The notes under the pieces are model-generated. The model did no database searches. It was given only the letters and a program-made list of their open reading frames with translations, and was not told the DNA's origin. DNA of 64,000 bases from an uncultured Gammaproteobacteria bacterium (GTDB lineage Bacteria; Pseudomonadota; Gammaproteobacteria; Pseudomonadales; Litorivicinaceae): NCBI GenBank assembly GCA_913042205.1, contig CAJWIY010000002.1:17685-81684 (forward strand), given 5' to 3'. The translations under genes were made by a program, and so were the position numbers. Shown here piece after piece: positions 52,551 through 61,345 of the stretch (the stretch's first letter is position 1; the number at the start of each line of letters is the position of its first letter).

Positions 52551-52593
52551 GATAAATTTTTTTCCTCATCGTAGAGGCGTTAGAGGAAAAAAA

Positions 52594-53613
52594 ATGGAAG
52601 AAAACCGCGGAAAACGCCCGACGCTGGGCGAGGTAGCCGCTCTGGCAGGAGTGTCACGAAGCGCCGTTTCCAGAACCTTCACCGAAGGCGCTTCGGTATC
52701 TACACTGACCCGGACAAAGGTAGAGCAGGCCGCGTCTCAGCTCGGCTATCGTCCTAATTTGCTCGCGCGTTCGTTGACCACAAGAAAAACGGGATTGGTC
52801 GGTCTCGTGGCCAACAACTTCCATAATCCGATCTTCCTTGAGGTTTTTGATTTATTCACGCGCGAGTTACAACGAAAGGGCCTGAGGCCCCTAATCGTAA
52901 ACCTAACGGACGAGACCGACGCCCTGCGAAGTGTCCAGTTGCTTTTGGAGTACCAGGTCGATGCTGTCGTCGTCGCTAGTTCCACGTTACCTGTGGGCTT
53001 TGCTGATAGCTTCGCCGAGGCCGGGATCCCTGTTGTGCACGCTTTCGGGAGGCCAGGCCACCGTGAAGACATCAATGTGGTCGGGATTGACAATATCGAA
53101 GCCGGACGGCTAGCTGCACGACGGTTAATCGCCTGTGGTTATGATCGGGTGGGCTTCCTTGGAGGGCCTGAGAAAGCGACCTCAACACGCGACCGATTAG
53201 AGGGTTTCCTCGACGTCTTGAGTGATTATCCAAAAATTCAGACGAGAATTAATTTTGCTGGTGATTATACGTTTGAGTCGGGGTTTGATGAGATGGCATC
53301 AATGATTTTACGGGACCTCGGTCAGGGATATTTTTGTGCGGACGATGTGATTTCGATTGGTGCAATGTCTGCACTACGTCGAGCAGGTTATAGGATACCT
53401 GAGCAGGTGGGCATCATCGGCTTTAATGATATGGAGATGGCCGGCTGGGATAATGTGCGGCTCACGACTATCCGGCAGCCTCTTGGTGCGATCATTAAAG
53501 AGTCGGTTAATTGTCTCGGACAAATTTTATCGTCTGAAGATTCAAAACCGACCCAACACAAACTATTCCCGTGTGAGGTTATTGATCGCGACACACTTCC
53601 CGTTACTAGTTGA
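52594..53613 (+). CDS. LacI-family regulator of the inositol locus
   Basis: 339-aa repressor. The ATG at 52594 follows TAGAGGAAAA closely; the ORF-track start at 52492 would place the operator inside the coding region and is rejected. The N-terminal HTH reads PTLGEVAALAGVSRSAVSRTF, followed by the hinge helix region (SQLGYRPNLLARSLTT). The C-terminal periplasmic-binding-like domain (about 65-335) has GLVGLVANNFHNPIFLEV, VVGIDNIEAGRLAARRLIAC and IGIIGFNDMEMAGWDNVRLT. The effector is probably an inositol catabolite. It probably binds both TTTGCAACCGGTTGCAAA sites, including its own promoter. Confidence 0.93.
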   Translation: MEENRGKRPTLGEVAALAGVSRSAVSRTFTEGASVSTLTRTKVEQAASQLGYRPNLLARSLTTRKTGLVGLVANNFHNPIFLEVFDLFTRELQRKGLRPLIVNLTDETDALRSVQLLLEYQVDAVVVASSTLPVGFADSFAEAGIPVVHAFGRPGHREDINVVGIDNIEAGRLAARRLIACGYDRVGFLGGPEKATSTRDRLEGFLDVLSDYPKIQTRINFAGDYTFESGFDEMASMILRDLGQGYFCADDVISIGAMSALRRAGYRIPEQVGIIGFNDMEMAGWDNVRLTTIRQPLGAIIKESVNCLGQILSSEDSKPTQHKLFPCEVIDRDTLPVTS

Positions 53614-54745
53614 GATCCACCCACTGTCCGTGTTGTTTACCCGATTCTGCAACCGCGTAAATCGCTTTGATCGATTCTACGCCATCGCTCGCCAGGGGGA
53701 GCAACACAGAATGTGCTCTCGTATCTTCATTTTTTGTCTGACTGATCACTCCGTGGAGTTCTGAGTAGATATTTGCAAAGGCTAATGGCATGCCTTCTGC
53801 GTGACCAATAGTGACCCGGCTTGATTTGTCAGCCTCGGGTGACAGGTTTGCTTCGCCCCGTTCGATTATAGTGGTCCTGCCCCCTACAGGCGTGTAATAC
53901 AACTGGTTCGGTTGTTCCTGAGCCCAGCGAAGGCCACCCGTTTCGCCGAACACTTGGATGGCTAAGCCATGCTGCCGACCAACCGCGCAGGCACTTGTCC
54001 AAAGGCGACCTATGACGCCACCTGTCATCCTGAAATTCACCATGGCGTCATCCTCTAGCTGTCGACCTGAGACGAGGCTCACAGTATCTGCTGAGACACA
54101 CTGCACGCGCTGGCCTGTTATGAATGTGGCTAGGTGTAGGGCGTGGATCCCACAGTCTGCAAATTGTGCTGAAACTCCGATTTGTGTCGGATCATATCGC
54201 CACCGAATTCGGGGGTTGTCAGCATCCGTCGCATCGGCGTGATGACCATGGGCAAACTCAGAAAAAACCATTCGGACCCTGCCGATATCCCCGCGACTGA
54301 CCATGGCCTTCATGTGGCGTATGAGGCTGTAACCAGAGTAGCCGTAGTTGACCGCGCATATGGATCCTTTGGCCTCAACGAGGCGGACAAGTTCCGTCGC
54401 CTCCTCGATAGTCATTGTGAGAGGCTTTTCGCACAACACATGAAAGCCTTCGGACAGGAAAGCTTTCGTGATTTCATAATGAGAGTTATTTGGTGTAGCA
54501 ACAGTGACGAGATCAATCCGGTCCTCGCGCTTAATTTCGCCGTCAAGCATTTCTTGCCAGGACCCGTAGCTTCTATCAGGTGCCAGACCTAATTCAATGC
54601 CGAATTGTTTACCTTCTTCCGGGCGGTGATCAAGCGCTCCTGCCACAAAATTAAAGTAACCGTCGAGTCGGGCTCCAAGTCGATGGGCTGGGCCAATCTG
54701 ACTTCCCTCTCCGCCCCCGACTAGTCCCCAGTTCAAGCGTACCAT
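53606..54745 (-). CDS. Gfo/Idh/MocA-family oxidoreductase
   Basis: 379-aa NAD(P)-dependent sugar/polyol dehydrogenase. The Rossmann fold opens LNWGLVGGGEGSQIGPAHR and carries LCEKPLTMTIEEATELVRL, which contains the catalytic Lys-Pro. ICAVNYGYSGYSLIRHMKAM, QFADCGIHALHLATFITGQR and the C-terminal alpha/beta domain follow. The long N-terminal pattern (GGGEGSQIG) is typical of the subgroup often found in inositol and hexose loci. Substrate may be an inositol isomer or its keto form. It lies in an operon with the IolE-like gene and another dehydrogenase; its end overlaps the convergent lacI-type gene by 8 bp. Confidence 0.88.
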   Translation of the reverse strand: MVRLNWGLVGGGEGSQIGPAHRLGARLDGYFNFVAGALDHRPEEGKQFGIELGLAPDRSYGSWQEMLDGEIKREDRIDLVTVATPNNSHYEITKAFLSEGFHVLCEKPLTMTIEEATELVRLVEAKGSICAVNYGYSGYSLIRHMKAMVSRGDIGRVRMVFSEFAHGHHADATDADNPRIRWRYDPTQIGVSAQFADCGIHALHLATFITGQRVQCVSADTVSLVSGRQLEDDAMVNFRMTGGVIGRLWTSACAVGRQHGLAIQVFGETGGLRWAQEQPNQLYYTPVGGRTTIIERGEANLSPEADKSSRVTIGHAEGMPLAFANIYSELHGVISQTKNEDTRAHSVLLPLASDGVESIKAIYAVAESGKQHGQWVDLN

Positions 54746-54758
54746 TTGGGTTATCTCC

Positions 54759-55649
54759 CTAAAAGCCTATTGCGGAAAGGAACTGTCGATTAGAGATCGC
54801 GTCGGTGACGGGTGAAACGTCGAGGGTCGGGTCACAGTCTTGCTCTACAGTTACCCAGCCATCGTAGCCGCGATCGGTGAGCAACTGTTTTGCTGCGAGA
54901 AAGTCTACGGCGCCTTTGCCGAGGTTACAGAAAATCCCTTGGCCACAAGCCTCGTAAAAGCCGGTTCGATTTTGGACGACTGCTGATTGCACCGCCGGGT
55001 CAATATCTTTGACATGTACATATGAAACCCGGTCAAAGTTTTGGTCAATAAATGCCACCGGATCAAATCCAGCGTATGTCTGGTGTCCGGTATCTACGCA
55101 GATCTTTAGATAGTGTTCATCGATCTCTTCTAACAGTGCATCGAGCTCGTCTTTGAAATCCATGTATCCGCCCGCGTGAGAGTGGATGCTGACAGTGAGA
55201 CCGTATTCTTCGGTTCCCATTTTTGCGACATCTCGTATTCGACCAGCGAATGCCTTCCAGTCGGCCTTAGCCATCGTAATCGTTTCGCTTGGTCTTCCCG
55301 CGAAGGGCGCCCTTGCTTCAGAAATTGAATCGATCAGAACCATCTGTTGCGCGCTATGAGCAACTAGCGCCTGTGCGGTCCTTCTTGCTTGGCTCATGAC
55401 GGTCTTTGCCACACTCGAATCGTGGAATGGCTGAAATACAACACCACCGATAAGCTCCAACGAGTTTTCCGCTAAAGCGTCACCAAGTTGGCCCGGATCT
55501 TCGGGCATGAAACCCACGGGTCCCAGTTCGATGCCATCGTATCCCGCTTGATGGCACTCCTCGAGCACTGTGGTCCAGGTTGGGTTTCGGGGGTCATCTA
55601 CCCACTCGACACCCCATGAGCAGGGCGCGTTACCTATCTTTATTGCCAT
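54759..55649 (-). CDS. iolE: IolE-like sugar isomerase/dehydratase (xylose-isomerase-like TIM barrel)
   Basis: 296-aa protein of the AP-endonuclease-2 TIM-barrel superfamily, the length of IolE (2-keto-myo-inositol dehydratase). KIGNAPCSWGVEWVDDP is the N-terminal pattern, GYDGIELGPVGFMPEDPGQL follows, metal-binding residues are in VSIHSHAGGYMDF, ICVDTGHQTYAGFDPV, YVHVKDIDPAV and WVTVEQDCDPTLD. IolH and other epimerases share the fold, so IolE is the favoured but not proven assignment. It is the only IolE candidate in the locus, which otherwise lacks the dehydration step. Confidence 0.78.
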   Translation of the reverse strand: MAIKIGNAPCSWGVEWVDDPRNPTWTTVLEECHQAGYDGIELGPVGFMPEDPGQLGDALAENSLELIGGVVFQPFHDSSVAKTVMSQARRTAQALVAHSAQQMVLIDSISEARAPFAGRPSETITMAKADWKAFAGRIRDVAKMGTEEYGLTVSIHSHAGGYMDFKDELDALLEEIDEHYLKICVDTGHQTYAGFDPVAFIDQNFDRVSYVHVKDIDPAVQSAVVQNRTGFYEACGQGIFCNLGKGAVDFLAAKQLLTDRGYDGWVTVEQDCDPTLDVSPVTDAISNRQFLSAIGF

Positions 55650-55658
55650 AACGATTCC

Positions 55659-56753
55659 TTACACAGTTGTCCAAGATTGGGTTTGGTGTGATCGACGGAT
55701 CGCCTCACAAACTTTCATCACAGCGAGTCCATCTGAAAAAGAGGGCCACGCCGGCTGAATACCCAGAATTGATTTATAAAAAGCGACCTGCTCAATGATG
55801 ATCTGGTCTTGGTAGCCCGTACCGTGGCCAGGCCCCTCGCAAAACATTGCATAACTCCCGTGTCCCGGGCCTGCCAGGATTCGCTGGAATCCAAAATCTT
55901 TTCCAGCTCTGTAGAGGTATAGGCTATTTTGATCCTCTTGATCAAATTGTATCGCCCCTTTCGTGCCGTGAATCTCATAGCAGAGCCCCATCTTTTTACC
56001 GTGAGCAACACGCGAGGCCACGATGAAACCGTTGGCGCCATTGGCAAATTTACACATGCATTGAGCGTGGTCATCGTTTGCCTGAGGGAGGAGTTTTTCT
56101 TGGCGTACGTTTGGGTGCTTTCTCAGATCAGCAACGAGCTCCGTGATTGGACCAGCAAAGGTAAGCGCGCAATGAATTGGATGCGGCATCAAATCCCCGA
56201 GGGTTCCATTAGAATCTCCAGTCTGCCTCCACTCATTTCCCGCTGCATTGACCAAAAAGTCTTCGTGATGTTCTCCGCGATACCAGATGACCTCACCAAC
56301 ATCTCCCGCGGAGAGAACCTCCCTCGCTAGAGCGGTTGCGGGGGTTTGTATGTAGTTGTAGCCCACCATATTTGGAACATGTGCACCGATCTCGGAAATT
56401 TTTTTTGCCTCAGCGAGATTTCGCCCCATTGGTTTTTCGCACAGGATTGCCTTTCCGGATGCTGCGGCTAGTTCCACGAACCGAAGGTGAGTGTGCTGTG
56501 GAGAGGCTATGATGATCGCGTCGATATTATTGTCCTGGAGCAGCGTCTCGGCAGATTTGAAGGCATGCCTGAAGCCAAACTTAGCTTGGTAGTTCTGGGC
56601 CGATTCAAGGCATGATGCTGCAACCCCTTCGAGGCGGATGTCCACGCCCAGTTCAGCATTCGCGGACGCGGCTCTTGCGGCAACCGCGTGAGCTTTTCCC
56701 ATGTAGCCGCCGCCGATGATACCGACATTGATCGCTTTGTAATTATTATTCAT
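55659..56753 (-). CDS. Gfo/Idh/MocA-family oxidoreductase
   Basis: 364-aa NAD(P)-dependent dehydrogenase. The ATG at 56753 (MNNNYKAINVGIIGGGYMG) is the start; the ORF-track extension crosses the operator. GIIGGGYMGKAHAVAARAAS binds the nucleotide, AILCEKPMGRNLAEAKKISE has the catalytic Lys, and VGYNYIQTPATALAREVLSA follows. The C-terminal half contains GDLMPHPIHCALTFAGPI and TGYQDQIIIEQVAFYKSILG. Its promoter shares the operator with iolD on the other side. It is probably a scyllo- or other inositol-isomer dehydrogenase. Confidence 0.88.
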   Translation of the reverse strand: MNNNYKAINVGIIGGGYMGKAHAVAARAASANAELGVDIRLEGVAASCLESAQNYQAKFGFRHAFKSAETLLQDNNIDAIIIASPQHTHLRFVELAAASGKAILCEKPMGRNLAEAKKISEIGAHVPNMVGYNYIQTPATALAREVLSAGDVGEVIWYRGEHHEDFLVNAAGNEWRQTGDSNGTLGDLMPHPIHCALTFAGPITELVADLRKHPNVRQEKLLPQANDDHAQCMCKFANGANGFIVASRVAHGKKMGLCYEIHGTKGAIQFDQEDQNSLYLYRAGKDFGFQRILAGPGHGSYAMFCEGPGHGTGYQDQIIIEQVAFYKSILGIQPAWPSFSDGLAVMKVCEAIRRSHQTQSWTTV

Positions 56754-56764
56754 GTCACACTCTA

Positions 56765-56784
56765 CTTTGCAACCGGTTGCAAAG
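56765..56784. promoter_or_regulatory. LacI-type operator in the divergent 56753/56828 promoter
   Basis: CTTTGCAACCGGTTGCAAAG is a perfect 20-bp palindrome whose inner 18 bp are identical to the site at 52533-52550. It lies 11 bp from the ATG of the dehydrogenase gene on one side and about 43 bp from iolD on the other, so it controls both operons. Confidence 0.9.
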
Positions 56785-56827
56785 TTTGTATGCTTCGGAG
56801 CTATAAAGCAACTCAAAAAGAAGAGCC

Positions 56828-58690
56828 ATGTCGGAATTCATTAAGCTTACCGCTGCCCAAGCAATCGTCAAATATCTTGAAAACCAGTGGATAGAGATCA
56901 ATGGGTCGCGGGTGCGCCTGTGTGGTGGTGGGTTTGGGATTTTCGGACACGGCAACGTGACTTGTCTCGGTGAGGCGTTATACGAAGCGCGGGATTCTTT
57001 GCCCCTTTATCGTGGGCAGCATGAACAAGGCATGGGGTTCGCTGCCGCCGCATACTCTAAATACCACCTACGGAAGCGGTTTATGTTTTGCACCGCCTCA
57101 GCGGGACCGGGGACGGCGAACCTAGTGACGTCGGCAGCCCTCGCGATGGCCAACCGGTTACCAATTTTACTTCTTTGTGGCGATAATTTTGTTACACGAC
57201 TTCCTGACCCGGTGCTCCAGCAGGTCGAAAATTTTGGTGATCCAACCTTTGGTGTAACCGACGCATTTAAGCCTGTTGTACGCTACTGGGACCGGATCAC
57301 GCACCCTGCCCAAGTAATTCAGTCTTTGCCGCAAGCTATACAAACGCTGCTCGATCCGGCCGACTGTGGTCCAGCGTTTATCGGGCTTCCGCAGGATGTA
57401 CAGGGATGGGCATACGAGTTTCCGCTACAGTTTTTTAGAGAGCGAACCCACGTCGTGCGGGAGGTTATAGCTGATCCCCGGGAGATCTCGAGCGCCGCAG
57501 ACGTGATATTGGCAGCAAGGAGGCCTCTGATAATCGCAGGCGGAGGGGTCCAGTACGGTGACGCCGTCGATGAACTCAGGCAATTCGCAGAAACCCATCA
57601 AATCCCGGTGGCCGAAACGATCGCAGGCCGTGCGAATTTAATTTGGGATCACCCACTTAATGCTGGACCGATTGGGGTAACAGGTTCTAATAGCGCGAAT
57701 GCTATGGCGGTAGATGCGGACGTTGTGATTTGTGTGGGCACCCGATTACAGGATTTTACGACTGGGTCCTGGACATGTTTTTCAGACAAGGCGCAACTGG
57801 TTTCCGTGAATCCCGCGCGGTTTGATGCACATAAGCATATGGCCACAGCGGTCGTTGGTGGTGCCCAATCGAGCTTGCCGGCCATCAGCCAACTGATGGG
57901 TAATTTCTCGACGGCGTCAGATTGGTTGGAGAAGCTCAACCTTGAGCAGAGCCAGTGGAGCTTGGTCCGTGACCGCAATGTTGACGTGACGATTGGACCA
58001 AACCGCTACTCTCAAGCTATCGGGGTTGTGAATCAGATGTGTCGTGCGTCTGATCGGGTGGTGGCCGCCGCCGGTGGATTGCCGGCTGAGGTTACAGCGA
58101 ACTGGAGGACCCTCGGTATTGGAACTGTCGATGTAGAGTTTGGTTTCAGTTGCATGGGGTATGAGATTTCTGGGGGTTACGGGGCCCGAATTGCTCAGCT
58201 TGATGACGATCCTGGATCAGACACAATTGTTTTTGTTGGTGATGGATCTTACTTGTTGCTGAACGGCGACCTGTATTCGGCTGTGATTACGGACAAAAAG
58301 CTAATCGTGATTCTTTTAAATAACGGTGGGTTTGCAGTGATTGATAAATTGCAAACCGGGAAGGGTAACGCGAGCTACAACAACCTTTTTGTGGATACAC
58401 CAACAGCGACACGAATGGCCCCGGTCGATTTTGTATCGCACGCTAGAAGTCTGGGGGCCGACGCGGAGAAAGTCGCTGATGCCCAGGCGTTCCAGTCAGC
58501 TTTTGCGAGGGCTCAACAGTCGGCAAACAGTTATGTGATAGTGATGGATGTTGACCCATATGACGGATGGACCACCGAGGGGCACGCGTGGTGGGAGGTA
58601 GGTACCCCGTCTGTGTCAAAGCGTCGGTCGGTCCGTGATGGCCACGCAGAGACTGAATCCGGACGGCAGCAACAGCGTCGGGGCGTGTAG
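56828..58690 (+). CDS. iolD: 3D-(3,5/4)-trihydroxycyclohexane-1,2-dione hydrolase
   Basis: Thiamine-diphosphate enzyme of 620 aa that opens the inositol ring to give 5-deoxy-glucuronate. The N-terminal PYR domain reads LTAAQAIVKYLENQWIEING and GGGFGIFGHGNVTCLGEAL, characteristic of IolD; RGQHEQGMGFAAAAYSKY contains the cofactor-activating Glu. The C-terminal domain has the ThDP motif VFVGDGSYLLLNGDLYSAV ... VILLNNGG. It starts the right-hand iol operon (iolD-iolC-iolB2-iolJ-iolG), with tightly overlapping genes. Confidence 0.95.
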   Translation: MSEFIKLTAAQAIVKYLENQWIEINGSRVRLCGGGFGIFGHGNVTCLGEALYEARDSLPLYRGQHEQGMGFAAAAYSKYHLRKRFMFCTASAGPGTANLVTSAALAMANRLPILLLCGDNFVTRLPDPVLQQVENFGDPTFGVTDAFKPVVRYWDRITHPAQVIQSLPQAIQTLLDPADCGPAFIGLPQDVQGWAYEFPLQFFRERTHVVREVIADPREISSAADVILAARRPLIIAGGGVQYGDAVDELRQFAETHQIPVAETIAGRANLIWDHPLNAGPIGVTGSNSANAMAVDADVVICVGTRLQDFTTGSWTCFSDKAQLVSVNPARFDAHKHMATAVVGGAQSSLPAISQLMGNFSTASDWLEKLNLEQSQWSLVRDRNVDVTIGPNRYSQAIGVVNQMCRASDRVVAAAGGLPAEVTANWRTLGIGTVDVEFGFSCMGYEISGGYGARIAQLDDDPGSDTIVFVGDGSYLLLNGDLYSAVITDKKLIVILLNNGGFAVIDKLQTGKGNASYNNLFVDTPTATRMAPVDFVSHARSLGADAEKVADAQAFQSAFARAQQSANSYVIVMDVDPYDGWTTEGHAWWEVGTPSVSKRRSVRDGHAETESGRQQQRRGV

Positions 58691-59682
58691 TGGTTGATCT
58701 TGGGCTAGACTCCTCTAAACCATTTTTGGTGATTGGTAGGGCGGGGATGGACCTATACCCTACCCCGATAAACACGAAGACAGCCGACGCCACCGAGTTT
58801 GTGTCAGCGCTCGGTGGTTCGAGTGCAAATATTGCGGTGGCACTCTGTCGGTTGGGCCAGAGAGCATCTCTGGTGACATGTATTTCGGACGACGCGATTG
58901 GTTCTTTTGTTGAGAACCAATTGAAGCACTATGGCGTTGATTCCCGTTTTCTGAGGAAAGTTAATGGCGATTGTCGTGCAAGCCTCGCGATCGTTGAGTC
59001 GCGAGTGGAAGACCACCAGAGCGTTATCTACAGGAACAACGCTGCAGATTTTCAGATGGACCAAGGTGATTTCGTATCGATTAAGATGTCTGAATTTTCT
59101 GCCATGATTATTACTGGTACTTGCCTGACGTCTAACCCTTCCCGTCAGGCGACGTTAGGAGCCTTGGCGCTTGCAAAACAGTCAGGGTTATTGACGATCA
59201 TGGACCTAGACTATCGTCCCTACTCTTGGGAGACGGAGAGTCAAGCCAGCGAGGTCTATAACGAAGCGGTTGAGTTAGTTGATGTCGTAGTCGGTAACGA
59301 TGAAGAGTTTGGACACATGGCGGGCGGCCTTAATTTCGGTGAGGGGTTCGCTAGGTCTCTAGCATCGCTAGGTAAACTTGCAATCTACAAGATGGGTGGG
59401 CGTGGCAGTCAGGCGTTCCTAGGCGACGAAATCATTTCGACAGATGTCTTCCCAGTAACACCGATCAAGCCAACAGGAGCGGGCGATGCTTTTTTGGGTG
59501 CCGTTTTGGCAGGTCTCTCGAGCGGCGAGGAATTGGCAAGATCATTAGTCTACGGTAGCGCCAGTGCCGCGCTCGTGGTGACTCGTGTTGGATGCGCCCC
59601 AGCAATGCCGACCTTGAGAGAACTAAACCTGTTCGTCGAGGAGCATGAGAAATCTGTTAAACAAACTATCGGGAGAATGTGA
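58690..59682 (+). CDS. iolC: 5-dehydro-2-deoxygluconokinase
   Basis: PfkB-family kinase of 330 aa phosphorylating 2-deoxy-5-keto-gluconate in inositol degradation. GRAGMDLYPTPINTKTADAT at the start is an IolC signature; SALGGSSANIAVALCRLGQR is PfkB motif 1 and PIKPTGAGDAFLGAVLAGL motif 2 with the catalytic Asp. The GTG start overlaps the last base of the iolD stop codon (TAG). The single-domain form is used, not the fused kinase-aldolase found in some bacteria. Confidence 0.94.
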   Translation: MVDLGLDSSKPFLVIGRAGMDLYPTPINTKTADATEFVSALGGSSANIAVALCRLGQRASLVTCISDDAIGSFVENQLKHYGVDSRFLRKVNGDCRASLAIVESRVEDHQSVIYRNNAADFQMDQGDFVSIKMSEFSAMIITGTCLTSNPSRQATLGALALAKQSGLLTIMDLDYRPYSWETESQASEVYNEAVELVDVVVGNDEEFGHMAGGLNFGEGFARSLASLGKLAIYKMGGRGSQAFLGDEIISTDVFPVTPIKPTGAGDAFLGAVLAGLSSGEELARSLVYGSASAALVVTRVGCAPAMPTLRELNLFVEEHEKSVKQTIGRM

Positions 59683-60521
59683 TGCATCTTGCGCCCTTTG
59701 ATAACAAGAACCAACCGATCGTGAACGTGGACAATGAACGCGTCCCACTCAATTATTTCAATATCGTAAAGCTGAGCCTTGGCGAGGAATACTCTTATCA
59801 GCTCGTAGATTTTGAGTCATGCGTCGTGCCTGCAACCGGGCGGGTATCGGTGGCCGTTGACGGAACTCAGATCGCAGAAGTTGGACTACGTACAGAAGAT
59901 GTTTGGGATGGCGAGCCAGAGGGTATCTATGTCCCGACAGGCATGACATGCAAGATCCGGTGTCTGTCAAAAACTGCCGAGGTGTTCGTGGCCGGCGCAA
60001 AATACAACGAGACCCTCACTCCGTTCGCTGTCCATGCGGATGATATTGACATGGTCCAGTATGGTTCCGATGACACTAAAACACACCGCAAGATCAAGCA
60101 CATTTTGGGTCAGAAGCAACATGGTCAGGTAGGCCGGCTCTTGGTTTCCGAACTTTTTACCGTTGGCGCGGGAGGTTGGTCCGGTTTTCCCAGCCACAAG
60201 CATTCCGAAGACCGTGACGGTGAGACTCGGCATGACGAGACGTATAACTTTCGGTTTAAGCCGGCTAATGGAGGGGCGCTTCAGTTGCTTCAGCGATCAG
60301 ACTCCGAGCCAGGAGAGGCCTTCCATGTCGTAGACGGATCGACCTTTCTCATAGACGACGGTTATCATCCGTGTTGTGTTTTTCCCGGATGCGAGATGTA
60401 CTATTTTACGATTTTAGGCGGCGCAACCACGCGTGGCTTGACCCCATATTTTCAGCCAGCTTATGCGGACCAGTTGGAGACTATTCCCGGAATGAAGGCG
60501 ATGTGGAATAAATTTAAGTGA
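59682..60521 (+). CDS. Second, diverged IolB-like isomerase
   Basis: About 279-aa cupin protein of the IolB/KduI superfamily. The ATG at 59682 has GGGAG six bases upstream; the ORF-track GTG three bases earlier is possible. Metal-site resemblance is clear: SGFPSHKHSEDRDGETRHDE and YNFRFKPANGG, then DDGYHPCCVFPGCEMYYFTI. The C-terminus (YFQPAYADQLETIPGMKAMW) lacks the NDPxHxW ending of the canonical copy at 48757, and overall similarity is low. It sits exactly where iolB normally does, between iolC and iolJ, so this may be the main isomerase. It may instead have a different substrate. Confidence 0.82.
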   Translation: MHLAPFDNKNQPIVNVDNERVPLNYFNIVKLSLGEEYSYQLVDFESCVVPATGRVSVAVDGTQIAEVGLRTEDVWDGEPEGIYVPTGMTCKIRCLSKTAEVFVAGAKYNETLTPFAVHADDIDMVQYGSDDTKTHRKIKHILGQKQHGQVGRLLVSELFTVGAGGWSGFPSHKHSEDRDGETRHDETYNFRFKPANGGALQLLQRSDSEPGEAFHVVDGSTFLIDDGYHPCCVFPGCEMYYFTILGGATTRGLTPYFQPAYADQLETIPGMKAMWNKFK

Positions 60522-61345
60522 TAGCGAGTCTCCACGAGGTCTTGTTAGCGGCGAAACACTCGAATCGAGCCGTAGCTGGTTTAGTGTGTTTGGGTTGGGA
60601 GGATATGCGGGCCTACGTCCGCGCCGCTGAGATAGAAAATTTACCAGTGATACTACAAGCGGGCCCCAGTTGTCGCCGCCATACTCCCCTCACCGTACTG
60701 GGTCCAATGATGCGGCATCTGGCTGAGCAGGCATCGGTACCGGTTGTGGTGCATTTAGATCACGGCGAAAGCATGGAGGTATGCCGACAGGCGATTGAAG
60801 CTGGTTTTTCGAGCGTGATGTATGACGGTTCTCGTTTATGTTTGGCCGAGAATATTGAAACCACTCATTCGGTGGTAAATCTTGCGCATCAATATGGCAT
60901 CTCGGTAGAGGGAGAGATTGGGTTCGTTGGCTACGCGGCCGGAGAAATGTCGGCAATGACTGACCCGGTTGAGGCAGCTACCTTTGCAACAGAAACACGG
61001 ATCGACGCGATGGCCGTGTCCGTGGGGAATGTTCATCTACAAGTTGATACAGAAACCACACTGGACGAGCAGGTAATTAATCGTATTCAGGAATTAACGG
61101 ACACTCCACTGGTAATTCATGGCGGCAGTGGAGTTTCTAGAACACAACGCGCACGGTTAGCAGCTACCTCTAATATTTGTAAATACAACATCGGCACTGA
61201 GTTACGAACATTTTTTGGTTCAGAATTACGGGAGGTTTTGGTAAACGCGCCGGAGCTCTTTGATCGGATAAAAATATTGGAACAGGTCGAGTCCCGGATG
61301 GTTGAGGCGGCACGATCGGTTTTACGGAGCTTGTCAAATGATTGA
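60518..61345 (+). CDS. iolJ: Class II aldolase, IolJ-type (6-phospho-5-dehydro-2-deoxy-D-gluconate aldolase)
   Basis: 275-aa class II (Zn) aldolase of the FbaA/GatY/KbaY family. Visible elements are VVVHLDHGESMEVCRQAIEA (catalytic Asp and Zn ligand His), SVMYDGSRL, VEGEIGFVGYAAGE, AVSVGNVHLQVDTETTLDEQ (Zn ligand His) and PLVIHGGSGVSRTQR (Zn ligand His, phosphate-loop Gly). It would split the phosphorylated product of IolC into dihydroxyacetone phosphate and malonate semialdehyde. The GTG start overlaps the preceding stop by 4 bp, and the end overlaps iolG by 8 bp. Confidence 0.9.
   Translation: MIASLHEVLLAAKHSNRAVAGLVCLGWEDMRAYVRAAEIENLPVILQAGPSCRRHTPLTVLGPMMRHLAEQASVPVVVHLDHGESMEVCRQAIEAGFSSVMYDGSRLCLAENIETTHSVVNLAHQYGISVEGEIGFVGYAAGEMSAMTDPVEAATFATETRIDAMAVSVGNVHLQVDTETTLDEQVINRIQELTDTPLVIHGGSGVSRTQRARLAATSNICKYNIGTELRTFFGSELREVLVNAPELFDRIKILEQVESRMVEAARSVLRSLSND

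Noticed and set aside
52492-52593. Extended N-terminus of the LacI-family gene
   Set aside because: It would include the operator palindrome; the ATG at 52594 has a good ribosome-binding site and starts a standard LacI HTH.
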